From assembly GCA_963969365.1 (NCBI GenBank), contig OZ017747.1, forward strand, positions 3,410,001 to 3,474,000: a DNA stretch of 64,000 nt, in the 5' to 3' direction. Source of the stretch: Asterochloris sp. CNOR1 (taxonomy: Eukaryota > Chlorophyta > Trebouxiophyceae > Trebouxiales > Trebouxiaceae). Made by a program: the position numbers and the translations under genes. The notes below the pieces were generated by a model. The model was not told where the DNA came from. It ran no database searches and saw nothing but the letters and a program-made list of their open reading frames with translations. Of the stretch, positions 11,601 through 23,106 are shown piece after piece (position 1 is the first letter of the stretch; every line of letters begins with the position of its first letter).

Positions 11601-14600
11601 CAGTGGCAGGGCCCACCTGCACACAGACAGATGTGAGAAGCTGTGCCGTCCTGACTTTTGCAAGTGGATTCATGCAGTGCTGAGACCAATGCTCAAGCAA
11701 CTGTATGCACAGGGGTGTGCAGTGGCAGGGAAGGGAGTGCAGCCTGGCAGGTGTAGTGCAGTGGAGTGAACAGGGGCAGTGCAGCTGCCATCTCACCAGC
11801 CCTGCATTCCTGGTGCTGTGGTGCATGCTTGACAGCAGACAAGGCACCCACCAGCTTGGCCTTCATCTCCAGCTCCCGCTCGCGCAGCAGCTGAGCTTCC
11901 TCAAAGAGGCCCTCCTGCAGAGGTGCAGGGCGCCTGCTGCCTGTACGGGAGATCCCAGCGCATGCACTGTCCTGCTGCTGCCCCGAGGCGGCCGGAACAC
12001 ACAGGTCCCACAGCAGCAGACCTGATCAGTACCTGACCAAGGCTGGCAAAGGTGGCATCACCCACAGGTCCACAGCAGGGGCCACGCTGGTGACCGGCTG
12101 CTGCAGGTAAGTCCCACCAGACAATGAAGCGACAGTCCCCAGCTGGCCGGGTGGCCCCTGTCACACCACAGGTGACTCTGCACTCCACAGAAGGCAGCAG
12201 CTCCTGTGGCTCCTGCACCCCGGACATCAATGCAGTGCAGCTGAGCTGCTCCCCCAACCTTGCTGGAGGCCTCTCAGGCAGAGGAGGACGTCAAACGTGC
12301 CTGATGCAGTGCAGCTGTGCGCATTGCATTGCGCCCTCTCATCCTGCCTTGGCAGAGGTGTTCCAATCAGAAGCATGCTGCTGGTCAGTCAGGCTTGTTG
12401 ATCTGGAGCTGTGATCTCCTTGGCATGACGCTTAGTAAATTTGTGAGTCCCAAGTCATGTCGCAGGTGTGAGTCTGGAAGCACACCTTGGCAGAGATCTC
12501 CTTGGCATCCAGCACCTGCACCAGGGACTCCCAGAACCCGGCGTGTCCACCAAAACCCTCAAGCGCATTGGCGCGCCGTGTGTGGTGGGCCTGGATGCGC
12601 ACGCGGCTGGCAGCCTCGTCCATCACATCAATGGCCTTGTCAGGGTGGAAACGGTCTGCCACGTAGCGTGTGGACAGGGCAACTGCAGCCTCCAGGGCAT
12701 TATCGTTGTACACGCAGTGGTGGTGCTTCTCGTAGCGCTCCTGCAGCAATGCACAAGAAGTTTGGCTGTACAGGCAGGCAAGGTAGCAGCCCATGTGCAC
12801 CCGACAGCCACAGCAGTGGTGGTGCGTCTTGCAGCGCTCCTTCAGCATGGACGGAGGGGCTTGGTTGCTGCAGGCCGCAAGGTAGCAGGCCAAGAACAGC
12901 TCAAGGCCACGGCAATGGGGAGGGGGGGCACAGATTCTTGCAGTCTGGCAAAGCGTGAGGTGACCACGCGCGGTGCTGCCAGGTTGACAGGATCACATCA
13001 CAGTCTCCTCAGAGCAGCTGAGCACCATGCCAGCAGCACTATTGCACAGAGCAGGCTCAGCTCTGCCACAGCTTTATTGGTACAAGCACTCAGTGCATTG
13101 AGGAAACATTCAGCAGCCACTTGCTGGTCTGCCCCACCCAAAAGCACCTCTGCCTACCCTCGCAAAGCGCTGCTCCCCACCTACCCAAAAGAGGATTGCA
13201 TCGAGGGAGAATCAGCAGCCACTTGCTGGTCTGTCCCAAAACGCACCTCTGCCTAACCCTGGAAAGCCCTGCTCTTGACTGCTCCCCACCTTGAGATTGT
13301 GCAGCATAGCCAGCCCCCACAGGGCAGCTACCCAGCTACCCAGACAGACTTGTCCCCACCTGAACGCCACACAGGATGACGCGTCCCCTGGAAGTGGTGT
13401 CCCAGTACCCTAAGCAGACCGAGGCTAGGTTGAATGACCAGCTGCCCCTGGGGCGCCCACCAGAACAAGCTGGGCCCCACCTTGAGGCCCCTCAGGATGA
13501 CCAGCGTCTCCTCAGGGGAGGCCTCGTCCACCATGACCGGCTGGAAGCGCCGCTCCAGGGCAGCGTCGCGCTCAATGTACCTCCGGTGCTCGTCCAGGGT
13601 GGTTGCCCCAATGCAGCTGATCTCTCCGCGTGCCAGAGCAGGCTTCATCAGGTTGCTCACGTCCAGCCCCCCCCGGCTGCTCACTGCTCCTGCCCCCACC
13701 AGCATGTGAATCTCGTCCACCCTGCAGGCAAAGGAGAGGGCGTGGGCTGGGGGTGTGTGACGACACAGATGATGGGCAGCATGCATGTCTGGTCCCCATC
13801 TGCAGGTCTGGTGCCAGCTCAGGGCCACCCTGCAAAGGCCACGGGCTTATGCTCTGCATGCATTGGTGCAGTATGTGTGGGCTCGCCTGCAAGCAGCAAA
13901 CAAAGGCTGGACTGTCCAGCACTGCTGGCAAACTCGCACCTGCCAACATTGCTCAAAAGCTGCCTGCAATGCACACCAGGCACCAACCGCAGGCTGCCAT
14001 GTCACCTCATGATCACCTTACTGCAATCCTTGAGCTTTGGGGTTCCCTCACAAAGGATGCAGGGACTGACATGCCGCCTCACATGACGCTCACACCTCCA
14101 CAGCCTTAAAGCTTGGGCGTGACAACACAGGGCACTCCCTCAGGTGCATGCACAGGCCAGGAGCTCACATGAGAATCACATCTCTGTGCCCCTTGAGCTC
14201 TGCAATGAGGCTGCTGACGCGGTTCTCCAGCTCCCCACGTTCCTTGGCGCCCGAGATGAGCAGGGGCACGTCCAGCTGCAGCACGCGCTTTCCGCGCAGG
14301 AAGGGGGGCAGGGGGGACCCATCGGGGGTGCGCTCAGCCACTATGGCGTGGGCCAGGCCCTCTGCACAGACAGGTCAGCACTGGTGCTGCAGGCAGGACT
14401 GCAGCTGCCCTCTGCGCCATGTCCGCACTTGATGCAGGGCATGCAATGCTTTTGCGCCACCAGGCATCTGTTTGGCAGGGCAAGGGGGTTGAGAGTCTGG
14501 CAGCACTGGCACAAGCTCTGCAGACAAGGCGACAGCTGGATCAGGAAGAGCAGCCGGGCCCCACCTGCTATGGCAGTCTTGCCCACCCCTGGCTGCCCCA

Positions 14601-17015
14601 GCAGGATTGGGTTGGACTTGGTGCGCCGGGCCAGAACCTGAATGACCCTCAGCACCTGGGGGCCTCTCCCAAACACCTGCAGAGGACAAACACACAGATG
14701 CTCCTCCAGTACAGCTGTCGTCAACAGGATGCAGAGCGCAGGCAGACAGTGCCTCCCTCCTCAAGGCAAATTTCTCATCTGTCACAGCTGCCGCCGCAAA
14801 TTCAGCCTGTTGGCAGCAGACAGATTGCCTCCTGCAAAGAGATTCCTTGTGGACTCAAGGCGTGCTCCATTTGCTTGTCATTGCCAGGCCACAGCACTGC
14901 ACAAGGCTTCATGCTCCCGCTGCCTTCATGAAGCAGGTCACCATCAAATTCAGCAGCATGCCTCACAGGGTCGGTCCTGTTTTCCCGCGCTGCTGCGCAC
15001 AGGTCGCGAGTGAAGCTGTCCAGAGCCTTGGTGCCCTCAGAGGAGCTGCTGCCTGAGGCACCTGCCGTGGCCTGCAGCCATGCAACAGGTAGGCTGCACG
15101 TTTCCAGTTGTGTGGAGGCACAAGCGGCCCCACACAACACAACAGCCTGCTGGCAGCAAGCAGCCAGCGATGTGCGCATAGAGCTCATGTTGGGCCTGTT
15201 GCAGATAAGAGCCTGTGCATTCATTTCTGACATCGCAGGGGGCTGGCAGGCCGATGCGCTGGCCCTTGCAGAGTGGCATAGGACCACAAGCAGGACACAG
15301 GCCGCGCATCTCCACAGGCGAGTGGTGTCTGCCGCTGACAGGCAGCTCACAGAAGCTCATGTAGAGCACAGAGCATGTCTGTGCACAGCCATCCTGTGCC
15401 CCTGGCAAGCAGCTGAATGCCCGCCCTGGCTTGAGGCTGAGCAGCCGACAGGCCGTTGCTCACCCAAGCCTTCTTGCGAGCCACACCCTCGCTCTCCTGG
15501 TCCCCCCGCAGCTTCCTGTGGGCTGCAGCCCTGATGGCCTCTGGATCTGCTCCAATGCTGCACGTCAGGGCAGAGAAGGGTACTGGGCCGGTCTCTGTGC
15601 ACACACAGAATAGTGGTCATGGCCTCTAGACCTGCTCTAATGCTGCACGTCAGGGGGTCTTTGCCATCATTGTCAAGTGGCCCTGTGGGACCCTCTTCCA
15701 GGATGACGGCGTGGAAAGGGAATGCACATCTCACACACCTGCTCTGCAGCAAGCCTTGGGGATGGCTCTTGAGTTTGTCTCAAAGGTGCACAATGTGGGG
15801 CATCATTGCTGGGAAAGGCACCACTTGTTGCCTGCTGTGAGGGGGGGGCCCAGCGCCAACCAACAGCATGGTGAGGCCAGGCAGTGGGGCACACATCTCC
15901 CTCAGCAGCCTCTGCAGACACCATTGTCGCACCTCTCCACCAGTTTGCGCGGCACTGTGTTCTTCTCCAGCAGGGCAATCAGGATATGCTCGGGGGTGAT
16001 GGTGTTCATGCCTGACCGGCTAGATTCCTGCAGACAGGCGACAGCTCTCAAAAAGCCAGGCAAGCCTGGGACACATGACGGAACGCGCAGAGGGCGTCCT
16101 GTTAGTACAGAGGCTAGACTCTCAGGACACTACATGACACATCCGGCGTCCCTGCCAGGCAGCCCACCCAGTGCATGTCCCTGCAGGCCAGGTCAGCTGC
16201 TACCGAGAGCAGACAGCTCACCCACCATCTGCGCATGCTCCAGCATTGTCTTGGTCTCATTGCTGAAGGCCAGGTCAGTGTCAGGCTCTGACAGGCTGGC
16301 AGGCAGCAGAGGGTGGGACCGCGCAGGAGGAGCCAGCCTGCGCACCGCCTGCTTGATGCGGTCAGCCTGCAGGTTGCCTGGCAGGCTGCCTCCCTTGCTC
16401 TCTGAGTCCAACAGCAGCCCCAGCAGAATGTGCTCTGGGCCACACTGCAAAGCGCAGGTGACAATGTTTGTGACATGAGGTCAGCAGATGTGGATGTTCC
16501 AGCCGGGTGCCAATCTTCATGTGCCACCCTGAGGCGGGAAAATAGTAAGCACACACAGTGCTTACTGCCATAAGATCTGGAAATGTGTATAGAGGGAACG
16601 TTAGGGCACTGCAGGCCACGTTAGACTGCAGTTGCTCACCTTCTCTGCTTTCAAGGCAGCAGCCTGATGTCGGCCAACAAGGACCCCAGAGATGGCCTGC
16701 TCGGTAAACTGCAGGCAGACAGCTAATCAGGAACAGACACCTTGAATCAAGCCAGATTGATGGAGCACAGCAGGTAAGTGCATAGTGGGTCACCTTCTCA
16801 AACACAGCGCACACATGTAGTGCCCTGCGGCCCCTCTTGCATCCAGCAGCTGGCCGCAGGCTGCCATGCTCTTTTGTCAGCACATCCACCGAAGATCTGC
16901 GAGCCCTGAGTGCCTGCACACCGTAGCATGCTTTCGCCCCAGCCTGGGCGCTGGGTTGATGCGCCAGGCCAGCCGGGGCGTGCATCAAGGCCTTGGGTGC
17001 GAAGGCGCCTAGCAT
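8619..17015 (-). CDS. Chloroplast ClpC/ClpD-type AAA+ chaperone (HSP100)
   Basis: ATP-driven unfoldase of the plastid stroma that feeds ClpP or remodels proteins. Start ATG at 17015 opens a basic, Ala-rich transit peptide ([20 protein letters not shown]...). Next come two Clp-N repeats ([15 protein letters not shown] near 16.4 kb; a second near 15.97 kb). D1 has Walker [12 protein letters not shown] (about 14.58 kb), Walker B and sensor region [20 protein letters not shown] and [19 protein letters not shown] (about 13.6 kb), then [20 protein letters not shown] (12.6 kb). A short UVR-like segment [13 protein letters not shown] (11.9 kb) stands where ClpB would have a long coiled coil, which favours ClpC/D. 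D2 has [12 protein letters not shown] (11.1 kb), [21 protein letters not shown] (10.75 kb), [20 protein letters not shown] (10.25 kb) and [13 protein letters not shown] (9.33 kb). The C-terminal [20 protein letters not shown] is near 8.85 kb. The last codons are uncertain: direct read-through stops at 8619, and a short intron would move the stop to 8519. Confidence 0.9.
12728..12860 (-). repeat. Ghost copy of a Clp exon start (ERYEKHHHC)
   Basis: The real exon opens with codons for [20 protein letters not shown] just after a CTGCAG (about 12748 and below). About 95 bp upstream on the minus strand, near 12840, a copy reads [12 protein letters not shown]. Both follow similar pyrimidine-rich sequence. 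Confidence 0.7.
13095..13260 (-). repeat. Tandem duplication in a Clp intron
   Basis: Two copies about 100 bp apart share the block CAGCAGCCACTTGCTGGTCT, followed by CACCTCTGCCTA and a GCTGCTC tail (as written on the plus strand). The unit is intronic. Confidence 0.8.
13340..13500 (-). repeat. Ghost copy of a Clp exon end with its donor site
   Basis: The real D1 exon ends [10 protein letters not shown] before GTGGGG (about 13480). A second copy near 13370 reads RVILCGVQ before GTGGGG. Here the duplicated unit spans the 5' splice site, not the 3' one. Confidence 0.65.
15530..15660 (-). repeat. Two-copy tandem repeat in a Clp intron or exon edge
   Basis: On the plus strand, the block with ATGGCCTCT, GA(T/C)CTGCTC and AATGCTGCACGTCAGGG occurs at about 15532-15577 and again at about 15619-15660, some 85-90 bp apart. 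Confidence 0.75.
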
Positions 17016-17048
17016 GATGTTGCGTTTTCACAACTACTGATGCGGAGC

Positions 17049-17431
17049 TCAGAGCTGTATCAGATTGGCTACAGCTTCGCCCAGCTCCCGTGATGGAGGG
17101 ACCTGCTGGGAAAGAGGGACCGAGTCAGCATGCAGCGTTGACCACCATGGTCCACTGGCCAGTGCACAAGTGTGTGGCTGGCCACTGCTGCTGTGCAGTC
17201 CACCAAAAGTGACACCTGTTGCATCTCCAAGTCCCTGCTGGGATTGTCCTTGAGCTGTTTTGTCTGAGCTCTTGAGCTGACTGCTGCTGGGCTCGCAGCT
17301 GCAGAGACAGCAGGCGCATATGGCCCAAACAGGGGTGACACCACCCAGGCGCTGCTGTCTTGTGCAGGAATGCCCATGCCTTGCGGCGCAGCTGTTTGCA
17401 GGAGGCCTGGCTGACAACAAGGCCAGAGCAA
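17049..17431 (-). CDS. Small unidentified gene upstream of the Clp gene
   Basis: I do not recognise this protein. The minus strand can be read as one open stretch (MGIPAQDSSAWVVSPLFG... to SRDLEMQQ), then a GT-AG intron of about 110 bp, then VPPSRELGEAVANLIQL and a stop at 17049. Joining at that intron is what gives a natural-looking C-terminus. The start is uncertain; 17431 is the first ATG of the frame, and an internal ATG near 17378 is also possible. The stop lies 33 nt before the Clp ATG on the same strand. A short hypothetical protein, or an artefact, cannot be excluded. Confidence 0.3.
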
Positions 17432-17711
17432 AATCAGGCAATGCTGCCTTGGAGCATGAGTAAGGCGCGTTGTGTCAAAGGCCTAGCACCTTGTATCCTG
17501 ACAAGGGGAGCTGCCAGTCCTGCTGTGGATGTGGTGCATACTCAAGACCTTGACTTGACAGGTGATACCCACTTGGTGTGAGTTCTAAGCAGCATGACAT
17601 GCCAGCAGCTGCCTACAGCCTTGCATCTTCAGTGCTCCTGACAATCTGGTAAGGTCATTACTGGCTGAGCACTAATGAGTATGCCATGGTCAGACACTTC
17701 TGGCAAGGAGG
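17432..17711. other. Intergenic, nothing recognised
   Basis: About 280 bp between the small minus-strand gene and the histone region. No conserved reading frame or RNA signal was found. Confidence 0.4.
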
Positions 17712-17712
17712 T

Positions 17713-17810
17713 GATGTTGAGACAACACCCCTTTTTTTTGGTAATTTGCTGAGCAGCTTGCATGCTTAGCCGCCGAAGCCGTACAGTGTCCTGCCTTTGC
17801 TCGCACGGCA
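17713..17810 (-). pseudogene. Relic 3' end of a histone H4 gene with stem-loop
   Basis: On the minus strand, codons for GRTLYGFGG and a TAA (17766-17768) are followed by the same 3' UTR as the intact H4 gene (GCATGCAAGCTGCTCA), an A-run and a stem-loop at 17713-17729 with one mismatched pair. Upstream of GRTLYGFGG the H4 homology stops abruptly. It is a truncated duplicate whose UTR is conserved as well as the coding tip. It lies about 350 bp downstream of the intact H4. Confidence 0.8.
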
Positions 17811-18062
17811 GAGGTCAAGCCTGCTGTTGCAATGTCCTTCACACATTTGCTTCAAAAAGTCACAGATGGCAGCCGTCTGCAGCATATGAGCAGCCTCCTG
17901 CAGACCACATTCCTTCATCAGCAGACTGAGAAAGACAGACAGGCTTCCTGCACTACAATCCACCACTTGATATGTGATGCAGCCATTGCCGCCTCTGGAG
18001 GGTGTGCATTGTTGCTTGTAGTGCATGTCAGACGAGAGCTGGCTCTCCCAGGGGACTGTGGT

Positions 18063-18079
18063 GGTGTTGAGACAACACC
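18063..18079 (-). terminator. Histone 3' stem-loop of H4
   Basis: On the minus strand, GGTGTTG-TCT-CAACACC, a perfect 7-bp stem with a 3-nt loop, lies 37 nt after the H4 stop. It is preceded by an A-run, as in animal histone mRNAs. The same hairpin follows H3, H2A and H2B. It presumably directs histone pre-mRNA 3' processing. Confidence 0.8.
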
Positions 18080-18116
18080 CTTTTTTCGTTGTGGATTAAT
18101 TGAGCAGCTTGCATGC

Positions 18117-19347
<1,231 letters not shown>

Positions 19348-19375
19348 GCTCCTCAATTTCAACTCCCAAAAAAAT

Positions 19376-19392
19376 GGTGTTGTGTCAACACC
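19376..19392 (+). terminator. Histone 3' stem-loop of H3
   Basis: GGTGTTG-TGT-CAACACC lies 28 nt after the H3 stop, preceded by AAAAAAAT. Just downstream the 3' arm plus flank (CAACACCACCACTCCTTCT) is repeated in tandem at about 19386 and 19419. Confidence 0.8.
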
Positions 19393-19439
19393 ACCACTCC
19401 TTCTCCTGGGAGCCCTCAACACCACCACTCCTTCTGGAA

Positions 19440-20386
19440 TGCATTGGCTTTGTGGCACCAAGTGTGCCTGCATAGCATGTCCTCCAGATGTGTGTGTGGT
19501 CAACTCTGCTGGACTGAGTCTAACACAGCTTGCCTTGTGCAAAGCTATGCTGGCAATGGGCTAGGTGTGCATGCACAGCAGACAGAGACAGGTTTGTGTG
19601 CAGGGTGCTGTCCAAGGACACTGCTTGAGAAACCCCACGCTGTCTTGCTGCGATAGTTGTGACACTTAGCTCACAGAGGGCTACAGCCCTGATCTGCTTG
19701 GCAGTGGCTGCCAGCTGCAGCTTCTGAAATGAATCGATGCAAGAGATTGGCTGCTCAGCAGCGCCTGCAGCATTTCAACAGCTGTCTGCTGTGGCGCAAG
19801 GCATACACAGGGCATAGACACACACCATTCCAATTCAGCAAAACACTGCTGAGCTCAGTGCATCAGAGGCGTGGTGCAAGCAGGGTGAATGTCCATGGGC
19901 TATTGGACAGCTGCAGGACCTCAGTCTGCTGAGCAGTCTTCCCTGCTGCTTTACATACATGTTGTGTCTGCAGGCAGGAGGTTGCAGCACACCAGATGAC
20001 CTGGCCATGGAGCCTGGAAGCTGACAGCCAGCCCCTGGGCTGAATGCCAGCAAAGTGAGCAGGAGGACTGGCTACAGACAAGTTCTTTCCCGCAACTGCA
20101 TCTTCCCTCCAGGTGCGTTCTCTCTGCTGCTGCGAGAACATGCTGCCCTCAGCTTCTGTTGGCCACAACATTGAGATTGGACAGGCTCAGCTCCATTAGA
20201 CATCAGCTTAGTGCTGCAGATGGTCCACAAAGCTGCTAAGCAGGAAGTGTTCAGCAACGAGCAGTGCACATCTCACCTGCAAGTGCTGCTCAGGTGAGGC
20301 GAGCTGGTTCAGCTGCAGGTCTGTGGTGCCTGCACATAGGCTGATGGATGCACAAAGCAAGCAGCCGCATTCCAGATGGGAGGGGT
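19440..20386. other. Spacer between the two histone pairs
   Basis: About 950 bp between the facing 3' ends of H3 and H2B. Nothing that I can support as a gene: open frames are short and show no recognisable motif. Confidence 0.5.
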
Positions 20387-20403
20387 GGTGTTGAAACAAC
20401 ACC
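20387..20403 (-). terminator. Histone 3' stem-loop of H2B
   Basis: On the minus strand GGTGTTG-TTT-CAACACC lies 34 nt after the H2B stop, preceded by an A-run and followed by ACCCCTCCCATCTGGAATGC. That tail is matched by the second repeat downstream of H3. Confidence 0.8.
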
Positions 20404-20437
20404 CTTTTGTGTGGGTTTAAAAGTTTCCCAGCTGCGT

Positions 20438-20925
20438 TTAGGCAGAGGTGAACTTGGTGACAGCCTTGGTGCCCTCTGAGACGGCGTGCTTGGCCAGCTC
20501 CCCAGGCAGGATGAGCCTGACTGCGGTCTGGATCTCGCGGCTGGTCACTGTGGGCTTCTTGTTGTACCGGGCCAGGGTGGCTGTCTCTGTGGCGATCTTG
20601 TCGAAGATGTCAGCGATGAAGCTGTTGAGGATGCTCATGGCCTTGGAGCTGATGCCAGTGTCAGGGTGGACCTGCTTGAGCACCTGCATGGTGATGGCAA
20701 AGGGTCAGCATTTCTGCTTAGCTTGTAAAAGACATGAGCATAGTCAGCTGCCACAACACAGCACACCACATGCTGCTGCATGACACAGAACCCCACCTTG
20801 TAGATGTAGATCTTGTAGCTCTCCACTGCCTTCCTGGAGACCTTCTTCTTCTTGTCGCCAGCACTGGCTCCGGTCTTCTTGACCACCTTCTTAGCGGGCT
20901 TCTTCTCGCCGGACTTGGGAGCCAT
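20438..20925 (-). CDS. Histone H2B
   Basis: Core histone. Exon 1 (20925-20797) encodes [20 protein letters not shown] to SYKIYIYK. Exon 2 (20683-20438) encodes [20 protein letters not shown] to AVTKFTSA. The GT-AG intron is 113 bp. The lysine-rich N-tail is followed by the standard histone fold, and the C-terminal lysine region ([11 protein letters not shown]) holds the ubiquitination-site context. Divergent from H2A with 238 bp between start codons. Confidence 0.97.
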
Positions 20926-21163
20926 GGCTGCTATGCGGATTGTATACTGAGTGTTCGGATGCCTAGTGAGTGACGGACAGCGTTGAGTGCAGCGGTGAGG
21001 CTGAGAGAGACAACACCTAACGGGTTAGGAGCCTGACCCTAGCCTCTAGGGTCAGGCGCCTACCCTAGCGTGTGTATGCAGCCAGCGCTTGACCGAACTC
21101 CTCAACTCTCTGCAAAGACACAGCATCTCTCTTGTCTCTTAGCACCCTTCACACTCTAGCAAC
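20926..21163. promoter_or_regulatory. Bidirectional H2B/H2A promoter with a large palindrome
   Basis: A perfect inverted repeat at 21031-21057 has 12-bp arms, GCCTGACCCTAG and CTAGGGTCAGGC, around CCT. A further ACCCTAG follows at 21062-21068. The motif AGCGGTGAGGCTGAG (20991-21005) is shared with the H4/H3 promoter. These are the likely coordinated-expression elements. Confidence 0.75.
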
Positions 21164-21723
21164 ATGTCTGGCAAGGGCAGAGGCAAGACCGCTGGCAAGA
21201 AGGCTGTCAGCCGGTCCACCAAGGCTGGCCTGCAGTTCCCTGTGGGCCGCATTGCCCGCTACTTGAAGAAGGGCAAGTACGCCACCAGGATTGGCGCTGG
21301 AGCCCCAGTGTACCTGGTGAGTTTGGGTGTTCGGTTGGGGTGGGCTGCATGACTGGAGTTTCGCAGCCTGTATGATCATCAGCATGTTGCAGTGTTGTGG
21401 CCAGCATGCGCTTCTCTGCCTGACCTTGTACTGGTGGACCAGCTGGCAGACATATGATTGAGTGCCCCCCTGCCACCCTGCAGGCCGCTGTGCTGGAGTA
21501 TCTGGCAGCTGAGGTGCTGGAGTTGGCTGGCAACGCTGCCCGCGACAACAAGAAGACCCGCATCGTGCCCCGCCATATCCAACTGGCTGTGCGTAACGAT
21601 GAGGAGCTGAGCAAGCTGCTGGGCGGCGTCACCATCGCCTCCGGCGGTGTGCTGCCCAACATCCACGGCGTCCTGCTGCCCAAGAAGAGTGGCAAGAAGG
21701 ACGCTGCTGAGGAGGCAGAGTAA
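21164..21723 (+). CDS. Histone H2A
   Basis: Core histone. Exon 1 (21164-21316) encodes [20 protein letters not shown] to GAPVYL. Exon 2 (21484-21723) encodes [20 protein letters not shown] to the end. Product of 130 residues with a short acidic tail (KKDAAEEAE). It lacks an SQEF motif, so it is canonical H2A and not H2A.X. The stem-loop is 26 nt beyond the stop. Confidence 0.97.
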
Positions 21724-21748
21724 ACAGTACATGAACCAACAAAAAACT

Positions 21749-21765
21749 GGTGTTGTTTCAACACC
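21749..21765 (+). terminator. Histone 3' stem-loop of H2A
   Basis: GGTGTTG-TTT-CAACACC follows AAAAAACT. Downstream is ACCACCACGCCCTTGGGAAA, resembling the CCTGGGAG found at the same distance after H3 and H4. Confidence 0.8.
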
Positions 21766-21799
21766 ACCACCACGCCCTTGGGAAATCCTTCGAAACGTG

Positions 21800-22287
21800 C
21801 ACGCCCTTGAGCACCCTAGAAGCATGCAACCGTTGGCCATGTTGAGCATGGCTAAGCTGATATTCCCACTCAAGTGAATGCCCTGTGCACACGGCAGAAT
21901 TTGTGAAGCTGATGAGGAGCAACCAGGAGCCGGTGGCCTCAGTTAGCCATTCCAGGTACCTGCCCCAAGTGCAATCGCTCTCTACCTGTGAGAAGTCCAG
22001 CTGCAGTCACTGGCAGATTCAGACCAACTGACTGTCCAGGCCTGGTGCAGTATGCTTACACTACTGAGATGCTGCTGCCACCATTGCGTTTTAAATTGGC
22101 TGCGTTGGCCTCTGGGACAGCCCTGGCGGCGTCGAGGAGGTGGATGCTTCAAGGTCAGCAGATAGGCGCTGATGGGAAAAGATTATAGAGGTGTTATGTT
22201 ACTCTCTACCACTAGCCAGGAAATGCTTTCACTCCATAGAGAGCGCCAGCTGTTGCATCGATCAGATATGGGTGACTGGCAGTTGGT
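21800..22287. other. Intergenic between H2A and the LeuRS fragment
   Basis: About 490 bp between convergent 3' ends. No gene or repeat recognised. Confidence 0.45.
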
Positions 22288-23106
22288 TCACTTGCCAACA
22301 ATGATGTTGAGTATTCTGTTAGGAACAAAAATGATTTTCTTTGTGGCTTTGCCATCAGTGAATTTGGCAATGCCAGGCACAGCACATGCAGCCTGGACCG
22401 CCCCCTGCTGGTCAATGTCAGCGGGCACCTGCACTGTGCCGCGCATCTTGCCGTTGACAACGCAGCACAGAGCCAGTGCTTCCTGGCAGCAGCAAATGCA
22501 ACAGGCTTGTAGGCAGCGGCAAATGCAACAGGTGAAGCCTCACCTGAACTGGCAGTTTAACAGAATCTTCCACCAAAAGCGTTTCATCGTACCGTGGCCA
22601 GGGCTCATAAGCCAAAGAGCCGGGGTTCCCCAGCATCTGCAAGGCAGTGATGTTGCCATAAAGATCTGGCAGCTGGTAAAGTCATTGCACCAGTCCACAC
22701 CAACCTAAGTTGTCCATGGCATGCCAGATGCGCAGCAGGCCACTGCTCAAGGCAGTGGGCCGCTCAGCAACACCCTGTAGACTCCCCGGACCTCAAGCTA
22801 ACCTCCAGTGCCCCAGCACCTCATGCAGCTGCTCAGAAAGCAATATATTTGCATTGACTGCTCCAGCCTCGGCAGTCTGGCGGCAAGCACTGGCTCTTCT
22901 CTGGGCTGCTGTGTCCATGCAGCAAACTGCAGGTGGCCCACCTGCCACATCTCCTCCCCCAGGTGGGGGGCGTAGGCAGCCAGCAGGAGCACAAAGGGGG
23001 CCAGCACTGCACGGGGCCGCGTGTCCCACTTGTAGGCCCCATTCACAAACTCCATCATGGCCGCAATGCCTGTGTTGAAGCGCATGGCCTCCGTTTCCTC
23101 TGTGAC
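22288..23106 (-). CDS. Leucyl-tRNA synthetase, C-terminal part only (bacterial/organellar type)
   Basis: Three spliceable exons match the anticodon-binding and C-terminal domains of bacterial-type LeuRS, which attaches leucine to tRNA-Leu. Exon at 23106-22942: VTEETEAMRFNTGIAAMMEF to PFVLLLAAYAPHLGEEMWQ. Exon at 22636-22544: MLGNPGSLAYEPWPRYDETL to VQ. Exon at 22482-22288: VVNGKMRGTVQVPADI to RILNIIVGK and a stop. The last exon starts with about nine extra residues (EALALCC) before VVNGK. I found no HIGH or KMSKS exon, no editing domain and no synthetase exon upstream; the upstream DNA encodes a kinase. The three exons are clean and in phase, so it could be a domain fused to the upstream gene, a duplicate fragment or a recent pseudogene. 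Its function as a synthetase is doubtful. Confidence 0.75.

Noticed and set aside
12468-13256. Another long plus-strand frame (262 codons) in the Clp gene
   Set aside because: It mirrors the AAA+ exons and intronic repeats. GC-rich sequence with few stops makes such shadows common.
13376-14086. Long plus-strand open frame (236 codons) opposite the Clp gene
   Set aside because: It is the antisense of conserved D1 exons and their introns. The translation has no domain, and the minus strand explains the conservation.
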